Source: Hungatella sp. (GTDB taxonomy: Bacteria > Bacillota > Clostridia > Lachnospirales > Lachnospiraceae). From it: 64,000 nt of DNA. The DNA lies in assembly GCA_022792815.1 (NCBI GenBank), contig JAAWBS010000068.1, forward strand, positions 1 to 64,000, in the 5' to 3' direction. Of this stretch, positions 1 to 7,761 are shown in pieces. The notes beneath the pieces were generated by a model. That model did not search any database, had not been told where the DNA came from, and worked only from the letters and a program-made list of their open reading frames with translations. How positions within the stretch are numbered: the stretch's first letter is position 1; each line of letters opens with the position of its first letter. The translations under genes and the position numbers were made by a program.

Positions 1-1
1 G

Positions 2-1753
2 AACAGAATGACCATTTTATGTATTATTTTCGCCGTTTTCCTGGTGACTGCCATTTTCAGCATGGCAGAGATGGGTATCCGAATGGAGCGGACAAGATTG
101 TTAAATAAGCATGACGATTTGACATTGCAGGATATCGTAAGCAGCACAACCGGGCAAACGCTCTGTATCGCTGCCATTGTATTTTTTGTGTTGGTGTTGA
201 CAGCAGGCGTATTGATGATTTCAAGCAGCATCAACAGCAGCGTGACGCAAAGGACAAAATTTTTTGGAATGATGCGCTGCATTGGAATGAGCAAACAGCA
301 AATTATTCATTTTGTAAAACTGGAAGCTCTGAATTGGTGCAAAGCAGCGATTCCCACAGGCGTTACGCTTGGTGTTGTCATCACATGGGGATTATGTGCT
401 GCCTTACGTTTTCTTGTGGGAGAGGAGTTTTCTGACATTCCTCTTTTTGGCATCAGCATAGCCGGCATCATCAGCGGAATGACTGTAGGCGTTGCCGCAG
501 TATTGATTGCCGCCGGAACTCCGGCAAAACGGGCGGCAAAAGTATCTCCTGTGACGGCGGCTTCCGGAAATTCAGAAATCACAGACAATAGAAGCCATGG
601 GGCAAAGGTTCATTTATTCAAAATTGAGACGGCTCTGGGGATTCATCATGCAGCAGCGGCAAAGAAAACGCGGATGCTTATGACGGGTTCCTTTGCGCTC
701 AGTATTATCCTTTTTCTCAGCTTTTCTGTCTTGATAGAATTTGTTGGCTATCTCATGCCCCAGTCTGCCGCCGCCGCTGATATGAACATTTCAAGCACCG
801 ACCTTTCAAATGGCGTAGATCGTGCGTTACTTGATACTGTCGGCTCAATGGACGGAGTAAAACGTATTTTCGGACGCCGCAGCGTTTTTAACATTCCGGC
901 GCAGCTAAATTCCAATGCGGCTGAAATTGACATGATTTCTTATGATGATTTTGATTTGGACTGTCTTGTGAAAGACGGCATGCTGAAAAAAGGCAGCGAT
1001 ATTTCTAAAGTATACGGAAACAGTCACTATGTGCTTGCGACATGGGACAAAGGCAGTTCTCTGGAAATCGGCGATAAAATAATGGTTGCCCATGAAGAAT
1101 TGGAAATCGCGGGTTTGCTGAAATATGATCCGTTCAGCAGCGACGGGCTTACAAACGGGGAAATAACCCTGATTACTTCTGGCGATACCTTTATTCGCTT
1201 AACGGGAATAACGGATTATTCTCTCATCATGATACAGACAACCAGTGACGCAACGGACGAAGAGGTAAGGGCAATTCGGGATGTCTTAGACCATGACTGC
1301 ACCTTAAACGATCTGCGCGATCAACGAACTTCCGGGACTTATCTTGCATTTGTGTTCTGTATCTATGCGTTTTTAGCCATGATTGCCCTGGTAACGGTAT
1401 TCAATATTGTAAACAGCATTTCTATGAGTGCGTCCTCGAAAATCAAGTCATACGGGATCATGCGGGCAGTGGGGATGAACGGACGTCAGATCACGAAAAT
1501 GATTGCTGCCGAGGCGTTTACCTATGCTTTGCTGGGAGGTATTGCCGGCAGTATAGTCGGTCTGATCGTTTACAGGCTGCTATACAACCTTCTCATAGGC
1601 GCTCATTTTGGCTATGCAATATGGAGTCTGCCAACCATTCCTTTGCTGATCATTTTGCTGTTTGTCTGCATGGCGGCTATCATAGCAGCTTATATTCCGG
1701 CAAAACGGATTCACAACATGGCAATAACCGAAACCATCAATGAATTATCATAG
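2..1753 (+). CDS. FtsX-like ABC transporter permease, 5'-truncated by window edge
   Basis: Membrane permease of the MacB/FtsX class, which in Gram-positives usually works with a separate ATPase in peptide-antibiotic resistance/sensing or lipid-linked export. The visible part has two FtsX-type segments. The first has membrane helices around residues 53-75 and 100-175 and the signature of a regulatory loop (TKFFGMMRCIGMSKQQI). The second spans about residues 450-575 with a near repeat of that loop (SKIKSYGIMRAVGMNGRQI). Between them is an extracytoplasmic domain at about 250-440. The reading frame is open to the first base: the codons before the first ATG (position 8) encode Asn-Arg, as expected for the basic residues before the first helix of this family. 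The true start, and probably the ATPase gene, therefore lie upstream. No histidine kinase or ATPase is seen downstream. The family call is firm; the substrate is unknown. Confidence 0.9.
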   Translation, partial: NRMTILCIIFAVFLVTAIFSMAEMGIRMERTRLLNKHDDLTLQDIVSSTTGQTLCIAAIVFFVLVLTAGVLMISSSINSSVTQRTKFFGMMRCIGMSKQQIIHFVKLEALNWCKAAIPTGVTLGVVITWGLCAALRFLVGEEFSDIPLFGISIAGIISGMTVGVAAVLIAAGTPAKRAAKVSPVTAASGNSEITDNRSHGAKVHLFKIETALGIHHAAAAKKTRMLMTGSFALSIILFLSFSVLIEFVGYLMPQSAAAADMNISSTDLSNGVDRALLDTVGSMDGVKRIFGRRSVFNIPAQLNSNAAEIDMISYDDFDLDCLVKDGMLKKGSDISKVYGNSHYVLATWDKGSSLEIGDKIMVAHEELEIAGLLKYDPFSSDGLTNGEITLITSGDTFIRLTGITDYSLIMIQTTSDATDEEVRAIRDVLDHDCTLNDLRDQRTSGTYLAFVFCIYAFLAMIALVTVFNIVNSISMSASSKIKSYGIMRAVGMNGRQITKMIAAEAFTYALLGGIAGSIVGLIVYRLLYNLLIGAHFGYAIWSLPTIPLLIILLFVCMAAIIAAYIPAKRIHNMAITETINELS

Positions 1754-1874
1754 CATTCCGCTTTTTGCCTGTCGGCAGTCCGCGGCGACCCTAACACCAT
1801 AAAAACGGCTGCTAAAGGAGGCATAGGAACTGCCAAATCATCTACAGCAAGTTTGTGAAACTCAAAACTTAGCT

Positions 1875-2091
1875 GAATATTCTGACAATATGTTCCAGGA
1901 AAAGCCATTACACCGTGGAGCTTAAGACCTAAAAAACAGGAGGGCCCTCTGCCCGAGTGTTTTTTGTCCTACTGGATTCAGCAAAAGTGCGCTGATGCGC
2001 ACGCAGGTCATCAACCTGACGGTTGGTGACATTTCTCAGCGGAATGCTTGGTGTATGAAGGCTTTGTATGAAATATATTGTCAGAACATTC
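1875..2091. repeat. MITE-like inverted-repeat element, copy 1 (carrying an extra hairpin)
   Basis: Both ends carry the same terminal inverted repeat of about 22 bp: GAATATTCTGACAATATGTT at the left, and its imperfect complement, ATATATTGTCAGAACATTC, at the right. The core shares long stretches (for example AACAGGAGGGCCCTCTGCCC) with the reverse complement of the element at 7445-7603. Shared sequence also runs a few bases past the left end (AGCTG). This copy is about 58 bp longer because of an internal insertion near 1973-2032. No transposase is encoded, so it could only move in trans. No clear target duplication is visible. Confidence 0.75.
2007..2030. repeat. Hairpin inside the extra segment of MITE copy 1
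   Basis: The arms GTCATCAACC and GGTTGGTGAC pair around TGAC with one non-Watson-Crick position. A GCGC-TGAT-GCGC dyad lies just before it (1989-2000). The segment is absent from the second copy of the element, so it is either an insertion here or a deletion there. Confidence 0.5.
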
Positions 2092-2112
2092 TCTCAACTT
2101 CGGCTTTTGCAA

Positions 2113-3240
2113 TCACCTGCACGAAAACAAAAGCTCCACATATGCCAGAATCAGGGGGGCCACCCCTTTGGCATCATTTTTCACAATGGGCTCTCTCATA
2201 TAGTAATCAAAAGTTCCCTCTCTCATCTCCGTATTCCCCAGGCCTGCCACCAGGCAGATACCGTCTAACTGCAGTTCTCCGTCTTTTTCGGACAGATAGT
2301 TCTCACAGATACCTTCAAAGGCTCTCTTGCCGAGAGGATAATAGGAAGGGGCCAGAATCCCCAGGCGGACACTCTTCATGATGGCGTAGGCAAAGATGGC
2401 GGAGCCGGAGGTCTCCAGATAGTTGGGGGAGATCCTGCCTCGGTTCACCACCTGATACCACATACCGGTCGCCTCATCCTGATAGGGAAGCATGGAGTCG
2501 ATCAGTTCCTGGTAGATCCGGGACAGTTCTTCTTTTTCACCGGACATGGTCTTTGGCATGATCTCGATGGTGTCGACGAGGGCCATCGCATACCATCCCA
2601 AGGCTCGGAGCCAGAAATTATCCGACAGCCCGGTTACCTTGTCGCACCAGAAGGATGCTCTGGAATCGTCATAGGCGTGGTAGTAGAGGCCGTTGCGGGT
2701 ATCCCTCATAAGGCGGTAGACGTTTAAAAACTGGTTAAAGCTGTCGCTGCAGTTCTCACCGTCCCGGTAGGTCAGCTCGTACTGCATATAAAAAGGCTGA
2801 GCCATATACAGTCCGTCCAGCCAGATCTGATGGGGATAGATCTTTTTGTGCCAGAAGTTGCCGGTGCTGGTGCGTGGCTGTCCTTTCAGCTGGCTGTACA
2901 CCGTATCGATGGCCAGGCGGTACTTTTCCTTACCGGTCAAGGCGTAGAGATCAAAAAGGGTTTTTCCTGCATTTATGTTGTCCAGATTGTATTCGTATGG
3001 GTCATAGGAGTCGATAGAACCGTCTTCCCGAACAAAGTAATCGATGAAACGGTCGGCAAATTCCAGATATCTGGAGTCCTTCCGGATGTGATACAGTTCC
3101 AAAACGGCCTTGATCATGCAGCCGTCAATGTAATTCCAGGATGGCTTTTGGCCCTGCTTGATCTTTTCAATATTCCAGACCGGGGCCTGGGGACTGCTCT
3201 TTGCGAGCAGCTGGTCAATATAGTGATCCAGAATTTCCAT
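2113..3240 (-). CDS. GH105 unsaturated rhamnogalacturonyl hydrolase (YteR/RhiN-like)
   Basis: Glycoside hydrolase family 105, an (alpha/alpha)6-barrel enzyme that removes the unsaturated galacturonosyl residue left by pectate or rhamnogalacturonan lyases from the non-reducing end of short oligosaccharides. Family landmarks are SWNYIDGCM (about 34-42), HQIWLDGLYM with the presumed catalytic Asp142, and WLRALGWYAMALVD. The 375-residue length is normal for the family. There is no signal peptide, so it acts in the cytoplasm on imported material. The start at 3240 is chosen because an AGG-containing ribosome site precedes that ATG; an upstream in-frame ATG at 3312 has none and would put the promoter inside the gene. 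It is divergent from the ABC transporter operon, and a LacI-type operator lies just after its likely promoter. Confidence 0.9.
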   Translation of the reverse strand: MEILDHYIDQLLAKSSPQAPVWNIEKIKQGQKPSWNYIDGCMIKAVLELYHIRKDSRYLEFADRFIDYFVREDGSIDSYDPYEYNLDNINAGKTLFDLYALTGKEKYRLAIDTVYSQLKGQPRTSTGNFWHKKIYPHQIWLDGLYMAQPFYMQYELTYRDGENCSDSFNQFLNVYRLMRDTRNGLYYHAYDDSRASFWCDKVTGLSDNFWLRALGWYAMALVDTIEIMPKTMSGEKEELSRIYQELIDSMLPYQDEATGMWYQVVNRGRISPNYLETSGSAIFAYAIMKSVRLGILAPSYYPLGKRAFEGICENYLSEKDGELQLDGICLVAGLGNTEMREGTFDYYMREPIVKNDAKGVAPLILAYVELLFSCR

Positions 3241-3265
3241 AAAGTATACCTCATTCTTTCCCGAT

Positions 3266-3280
3266 TTCAAACGTTTGCAA
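3266..3280. promoter_or_regulatory. LacI-family operator, GH105 side
   Basis: TTCAAACGTTTGCAA is a near-perfect dyad around a central CG, the normal form of LacI/GalR-family sites. On the minus strand it lies just downstream of a -10-like TATGAT (complement of 3289-3294), close to the expected transcript start, a position where binding would repress the GH105 gene. The likely binder is the LacI protein encoded at 9368. Confidence 0.6.
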
Positions 3281-3365
3281 TCCTTAATATCATACCATAA
3301 AACCAGATTCATGAAAACTAGTCATATTGCACAAGAAAAAACAAAAACACATACAAAATAACTAA

Positions 3366-3394
3366 TTGACATCTGGTATTATCGATGATAAAAT
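3366..3394 (+). promoter_or_regulatory. Sigma-70-type promoter of the pectin-oligosaccharide ABC operon
   Basis: TTGACA (3366-3371), a 17-bp spacer and TAAAAT (3389-3394). This would give a leader of about 210 bases before the binding-protein gene at 3611. The second LacI-type operator lies inside that leader. Confidence 0.6.
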
Positions 3395-3487
3395 GGACTC
3401 ATACAAAAAAGTCGTGCATGTTTGTTCATAGAGTAAAAAATGAAAGTGATTACATATGGCGAATATGCATAATTTTTTAAAAATATA

Positions 3488-3501
3488 TGCAAACCTTTGC
3501 A
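3488..3501. promoter_or_regulatory. LacI-family operator, ABC-operon side
   Basis: TGCAAACCTTTGCA is a perfect dyad around CC. Its half-site TGCAAA also occurs in the 3266-3280 site on the minus strand. It lies about 95 bases downstream of the 3389 -10 box, so it would act as a roadblock, by looping with the other site, or on a second AT-rich promoter nearby. Confidence 0.6.
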
Positions 3502-3610
3502 ATATATAAAGCAGGTATGAGACGTGGAGACTGGTTCAAGGAGAGCTCCGGTTGTCCTGCACAAGGCGAGGGGAGGCATAAAATAAGAAAAAGAAAGGGA
3601 GAAGAAATTT

Positions 3611-5020
3611 ATGAGAAAAAGTATCAAAAAAGCAATGGCATTGTCACTGGCAGCGGTTATGACCGTATCACTTGCCGCCTGCGGCAGTTCTTCCTCCGGT
3701 GGGAGCAGTTCCGGCGAGTCTCAGGGAGGCAGCACTTCTTCAGGAGATTCTTCCACGGACAGTACTACTGCTGCCGGTTCCTCTTCAGGCCAAAGCGCCG
3801 GCTCAGACGAGAAAGTGGAGCTGAAATTCTCTTGGTGGGGCGGAGATGCCAGACATGAGGCGACAGAGAAAGCCGTAGAGGCATTTATGGCGAAATATCC
3901 CAACATCACCGTCACCACAGAGTATGGTGCATGGTCCGGATGGGAGGAGAAGCAGGCATTGAACATCATGGGCGGCAACGCGGCAGATGTGATGCAGGTG
4001 AACTGGAACTGGATCGAGTCCTACAGCGGCAACGGAACCAATTTTGCCAATCTGGAGGAGTACTCCGATGTTCTTGACCTTACTCAGTTCCCCAGCGAGA
4101 GCCTGGAACTGTGCAAGGCTGACGGAAAGCTGATGGCAGTGCCGGTAGCCCTGACCGGAAGGCTGTTCTACTGGAACAAGACCACCTTTGATGAGGTCGG
4201 TGTGGCTATGCCTACGGATGAGGCTTCCCTGTTTGCGGCAGGTGAGGCGTTTAAGGCATTTAACGAAGACTACTATCCTCTGGCGATGGGCGAGTATGAC
4301 AGGATGATTTTCCTGGTATATTATCTGGAGTCTGTATACGGCAAGCCCTGGGTACAGGACAATCAGATTCAGTACACCGCAGAAGAGATCGCGGCAGGTA
4401 TGGACTTTATCAAGAAACTTGAGGACGGACATGTGATCCCGACTCTGGCTGTGTTGAACGGTGACATGGCAGATTCTCTGGACAAGAACGCAAAGTGGAT
4501 TGACGGCAAATATGCAGGCATCCTCGAGTGGGATTCCTCCGCATCCAAGTTTGAGCAGGCTATTACAGAGAGCACCAACAAGCCGAATCAGGAGTTTGTA
4601 ATCGGTGAATTCATCAAGTTCGGCGATCATGACGGCGGATTTACCAAGATTTCCATGGGTCTTGCAGTGGCTGCCACCAGCAAACATCCCAAGGAAGCAG
4701 CGATGCTGATCAACTACCTGTTAAATGATCCGGAAGGCATTGAGATTTGCTCTACCGAGCGCGGTATCCCCTGTTCTGCAGCGGCAGTTTCCGTGCTGAA
4801 CGAGAAGAACCTGGGCAATGCATTGGTGAAAGAGGCCAACGCGAAGGTTTTGAACTTCTCCAAGTTCCCTCTGGATGCCAAGTTTGAGCACAATGATCTG
4901 AAGGCTAATCCGGACGGGGTATACTACAAGGTATTCGGCAAATTCAGCGCCGGGGACACCACTTCCGCAGAGGCGGCAGAGGCTTTGATCAAAGGTGTCA
5001 ACGAGTGTCTCGGCAACTGA
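3611..5020 (+). CDS. CUT1-family extracellular sugar-binding lipoprotein
   Basis: Family 1 solute-binding protein (MalE/UgpB/LplA-like), the substrate-recognition subunit of an ABC importer anchored to the outer face of the membrane. A lipoprotein signal peptide ends in SLAAC with the lipidated Cys24. A Ser/Gly-rich linker follows (about 25-68) and then the binding domain, which opens with LKFSWWGGDARHEA, typical of this family. Its 469 residues are normal length. A GGGAGAAG ribosome site precedes the ATG. It heads an operon with two permeases (5579, 6488) and, given the GH105 and GH28 neighbours, probably takes up rhamnogalacturonan or oligogalacturonide fragments. The substrate is inferred from context only. 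No ATPase is encoded nearby, as is common for CUT1 systems that share an MsmK/MsmX-type ATPase. Confidence 0.92.
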   Translation: MRKSIKKAMALSLAAVMTVSLAACGSSSSGGSSSGESQGGSTSSGDSSTDSTTAAGSSSGQSAGSDEKVELKFSWWGGDARHEATEKAVEAFMAKYPNITVTTEYGAWSGWEEKQALNIMGGNAADVMQVNWNWIESYSGNGTNFANLEEYSDVLDLTQFPSESLELCKADGKLMAVPVALTGRLFYWNKTTFDEVGVAMPTDEASLFAAGEAFKAFNEDYYPLAMGEYDRMIFLVYYLESVYGKPWVQDNQIQYTAEEIAAGMDFIKKLEDGHVIPTLAVLNGDMADSLDKNAKWIDGKYAGILEWDSSASKFEQAITESTNKPNQEFVIGEFIKFGDHDGGFTKISMGLAVAATSKHPKEAAMLINYLLNDPEGIEICSTERGIPCSAAAVSVLNEKNLGNALVKEANAKVLNFSKFPLDAKFEHNDLKANPDGVYYKVFGKFSAGDTTSAEAAEALIKGVNECLGN

Positions 5021-5050
5021 TAGAGAAAAAGGAACATATTGACATCACAG

Positions 5051-5080
5051 TAAGCCGTCGGATATGACTCCGACGGCTTA
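5051..5080 (+). terminator. Perfect intergenic hairpin after the binding-protein gene
   Basis: TAAGCCGTCGGA and TCCGACGGCTTA are perfect 12-bp arms around TATGAC. No T-run follows, so it is probably not a full terminator. Hairpins in this place commonly stabilise the binding-protein transcript and lower expression of the downstream permeases. Confidence 0.65.
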
Positions 5081-5135
5081 TATAAAGGAAGGTATAAAGC
5101 CGTATAGAGGAAAGGGTATCGGGGCAAGGTATTTT

Positions 5136-5480
5136 ATGGATGTAAAAGAAGCGGTCAAGGATAAATCGCAGTATAAAGATATCGTAGGATATTTTCGGGA
5201 ATCAGATGCTCTCGGCACGGACCGGCTGGTGCTGCTGATCGATACCATCGAGCTGATGTCAGAAGAAATATTTGAGCACTATAAGGCCCTGCAGGTGATC
5301 TTTAAGGGTATGGTGTCTGAAATATTAGAGAGAAGGGAACAGGAGGGAAGTTTTGATTTTCTGACCGACTCTCAGAAAAGTCAGTTCTCATATGCACTCC
5401 AAAAGGCAGGGAAATTAAGGGTTTTGCTGTGGGAGAAATATGAGAGGTATGACAGAGAACTCACAGGAAAGGGCAGATAG
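5136..5480 (+). CDS. Small helical protein of unknown function in the ABC operon
   Basis: I do not recognise this 114-residue protein. It is charged and looks mostly helical, with no signal peptide or membrane segment (it opens MDVKEAVKDKSQYKDIVGYF and contains LVLLIDTIELMSEEIFEHY). The chosen ATG has AAGG at good distance. An in-frame ATG at 5064 would sit inside the hairpin with no ribosome site. It lies between the binding protein and the first permease, 98 bases before the latter, in the same direction. The uninterrupted frame and ordinary codon use suggest a real gene, but support is only moderate. A cytoplasmic accessory or regulatory role is possible. Confidence 0.55.
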   Translation: MDVKEAVKDKSQYKDIVGYFRESDALGTDRLVLLIDTIELMSEEIFEHYKALQVIFKGMVSEILERREQEGSFDFLTDSQKSQFSYALQKAGKLRVLLWEKYERYDRELTGKGR

Positions 5481-5578
5481 ATTTCCGGCTTTCCTGTGGG
5501 AGATGGCTGCGTGACGGCAGCAGGCAGTCATTGGCCCCGTGAGTCATGTTCACGGAAAAAATTTTAGGAGGTAACAGC

Positions 5579-6481
5579 ATGAAGCAGAAAAAAGGCTTTA
5601 GTAAAGTGTTGACAGAGAACGTTGGCTTCTGGTTTGTGGTGCCGTGGCTAATCGGATTTCTGATGTTCAAGGTTTATCCTTTTGCGTCCTCTCTGTATTA
5701 CAGCTTCACCAACTATGATCTGTTTACCGGAATCAGCAAGTTTGGCCTGATGAACTACAATACCATCTTCACGGATGAGGACATCATGAGGGCATTCCAG
5801 GTAACTTTCAAGTATGCGATTTTTGATGTGCCGCTGAAGCTGGCCTTCGCGTTATTTATCGCGTATATCCTTAACTTTAAGCTGAAGGGGGTCAATTTCT
5901 TCAGAACCGCGTACTACATTCCCTCGATCTTGGGCGGTTCCATCGCCATCGCGATTCTGTGGAGAGCAGTATTTAACACCGACGGACTGATCAACACGGT
6001 GATCACGGCTTTCGGAGGGGAGAAGATCAACTGGATGGCAAGCGCCAACGGAGCGCTGACAGTCATCGTCCTGCTGCGTGTGTGGCAGTTCGGGTCTGCT
6101 ATGGTCATCTTCCTGGCAGCCTTAAAGGGTGTGTCCGAGGATCTCTACGAGGCGGCTTCCATCGACGGCGCCGGAAAGTGGACGCAGTTCTTCAAGATCA
6201 CGGTTCCGCTAATTACCCCGGTTATTTTTTACAACCTGATCACTCAGCTGTGTCAGGCGTTCCAGGAGTTCAACGGGCCGTTCCTGGTGACCAAGGGCGG
6301 ACCGAACGGAGCTACCACTCTCATTTCTATCCTGATTTACAACAACGCGTTCCTGCGTCACAAGATGGGTATGGCCAGCGCTCAGGCATGGGTTCTGTTC
6401 GTCATCGTCTGTGTGCTGACGACGGTCGCCTTTGTGAGCCAGAAGAAGTGGGTTTACTATTCGGATGAAGACGGGAGGTAG
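5579..6481 (+). CDS. CUT1 ABC transporter permease, MalF/UgpA-like
   Basis: First membrane subunit of the sugar importer. Six membrane helices are expected in its 300 residues. The EAA loop that docks the ATPase is present at about 191-219 (EAASIDGAGKWTQFFKITVP). The ATG at 5579 is chosen because a strong AGGAGG lies seven bases upstream; an in-frame ATG at 5546 has no ribosome site. It is followed six bases later by the second permease. With the lipoprotein at 3611 it would form the importer for pectin-derived oligosaccharides, energised by an ATPase encoded elsewhere. Confidence 0.92.
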   Translation: MKQKKGFSKVLTENVGFWFVVPWLIGFLMFKVYPFASSLYYSFTNYDLFTGISKFGLMNYNTIFTDEDIMRAFQVTFKYAIFDVPLKLAFALFIAYILNFKLKGVNFFRTAYYIPSILGGSIAIAILWRAVFNTDGLINTVITAFGGEKINWMASANGALTVIVLLRVWQFGSAMVIFLAALKGVSEDLYEAASIDGAGKWTQFFKITVPLITPVIFYNLITQLCQAFQEFNGPFLVTKGGPNGATTLISILIYNNAFLRHKMGMASAQAWVLFVIVCVLTTVAFVSQKKWVYYSDEDGR

Positions 6482-6487
6482 AAGACT

Positions 6488-7339
6488 ATGACGAGAGAAC
6501 AAAAAAGAAAGATCAGTACAGTCATTCGCTATACTCTTTTGGTCGCGGTGGGATTTATCATGGTTTACCCCCTGATCTGGATGGTGGGAGCTACCTTTAA
6601 GACCAACTCTGAGATTTTTACCAGCGCCTGGTTCTGGCCTAAGAATCCGGTGTTTGACGGCTATGACAACGCGTTTAAGAGCTACGGAGGCAAGATCAAT
6701 CTTCTCACCTCCATGCTCAATACTTACAAGATCGTTCTTCCAAAGGTTATCTTTACCATCGTTTCTGCGACTGTCACTGCCTTTGGATTTGCCAGATTTG
6801 AGTTTAAGGGAAAGGGAATCATGTTCTCCCTGATGATGGCTACCCTGTTTCTGCCGCAGGTAGTTCTCAATGCGCCTCAGTACATCATGTTCAACAAGTG
6901 GGGCTGGACCAACTCCTACCTGCCGCTGGTGATTCCTTCCCTGTTTGCGGCAGATACCTACTTCGTATTCATGCTGATCCAGTTTTTGCGGGGGGTGCCC
7001 AAGGAGCTGGAGGAGGCGGCCAAGATCGACGGCTGCAACGCGATTAAGACTCTGTGGTACGTGATCGTGCCTATGCTGAAACCGTCCCTGGTGTCCTGTG
7101 CGCTGTTCCAGTTCATGTGGACTTCCAACGACTTTATGGGACCGCTTATCTATATCTCTGATATGGATAAATATACGAACTCCATCTACCTGCGCATGTC
7201 TATGGACGGCGATGTGGGATTCCAGTGGAACAGGATTCTGGCCATGTCCCTGATCTCCATCATCCCGTCACTGATCGTGTTCTTCTGCGCTCAGGACTCG
7301 TTTATCGACGGTATCGCCGCAGGCGGTGTGAAGGGATAA
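6488..7339 (+). CDS. CUT1 ABC transporter permease, MalG/UgpE-like
   Basis: Second membrane subunit of the same importer, 283 residues. The N-terminal helix is at about 17-36 and the EAA motif starts at about 175 (EEAAKIDGCNAIKTLWYVIV). It has the usual MalG-type C-terminus ending in IDGIAAGGVKG. A GGAGG site overlaps the end of the preceding permease gene, so the two are translationally close. Downstream, the operon is separated from the GH28 gene by 422 bases that hold the second MITE-like copy. That insertion may have split a once continuous operon. Confidence 0.92.
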   Translation: MTREQKRKISTVIRYTLLVAVGFIMVYPLIWMVGATFKTNSEIFTSAWFWPKNPVFDGYDNAFKSYGGKINLLTSMLNTYKIVLPKVIFTIVSATVTAFGFARFEFKGKGIMFSLMMATLFLPQVVLNAPQYIMFNKWGWTNSYLPLVIPSLFAADTYFVFMLIQFLRGVPKELEEAAKIDGCNAIKTLWYVIVPMLKPSLVSCALFQFMWTSNDFMGPLIYISDMDKYTNSIYLRMSMDGDVGFQWNRILAMSLISIIPSLIVFFCAQDSFIDGIAAGGVKG

Positions 7340-7444
7340 TGTTTTGACGGATTTGAGATGATGAAAGACGGAAGGGGATTCTCTGGAAGGAAAAGGAGGA
7401 TCCCCTTTTGGGTTATGGGATGGGGGAATGAGAGGGGATTGGGG

Positions 7445-7603
7445 GAATATTCTGACAATATATTCCGTACAAAGCCTAGGTACGCCAGACACTCCGCTGA
7501 GCCCAGTAGAACAGAAAACACTCGGGCAGAGGGCCCTCCTGTTTTCTATGGTCTCAGCTCCGCGGCGTAATGGCTTTTCCCGGAACATATTGTCAGAATA
7601 TTC
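7445..7603. repeat. MITE-like inverted-repeat element, copy 2
   Basis: Flanked by inverted ends that match at 21 of 22 positions (left GAATATTCTGACAATATATT, right ACATATTGTCAGAATATTC). It is 159 bp and in the opposite orientation to copy 1. The core includes the GAGGGCCCTC palindrome and a block shared with copy 1. The ends can fold back into a long hairpin. It has no coding capacity and lies between the permease operon and the GH28 gene. Confidence 0.75.
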
Positions 7604-7646
7604 AGCTGAATTCCTGGCTCCTCTGGTTCGGGCATGCCATAAAAAA

Positions 7647-7680
7647 GGGAGACGGGAGATGGGATGGCGGCGTTGGGGGG
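7647..7680 (+). other. G-tract cluster in the GH28 leader
   Basis: Four G-runs (7647-7649, 7654-7656, 7661-7663, 7675-7680) are separated by 4, 4 and 11 bases on the coding strand, a loose G-quadruplex pattern. It lies in a purine-rich stretch (about 7640-7760) leading to the GH28 start. Confidence 0.35.
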
Positions 7681-7761
7681 ATGAAGATGGGATGAGAGAA
7701 GAGATAAGATAAGCTGATGGATTGATAAAGTGGGGGAGAATTTTGAGAGGAGCGGTGGATC

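Noticed and set aside
1754-1858. In-frame open extension after the FtsX-like permease stop (ending ...GTAKSSTASL)
   Set aside because: It would need read-through of a TAG stop, and no recoding signal is visible. It could be an old gene tail but cannot be supported.
1995-2381. 128-codon open frame over the MITE end and the GH105 3' end
   Set aside because: Runs through the repeat and antisense to GH105, with no ribosome site and no recognisable product.
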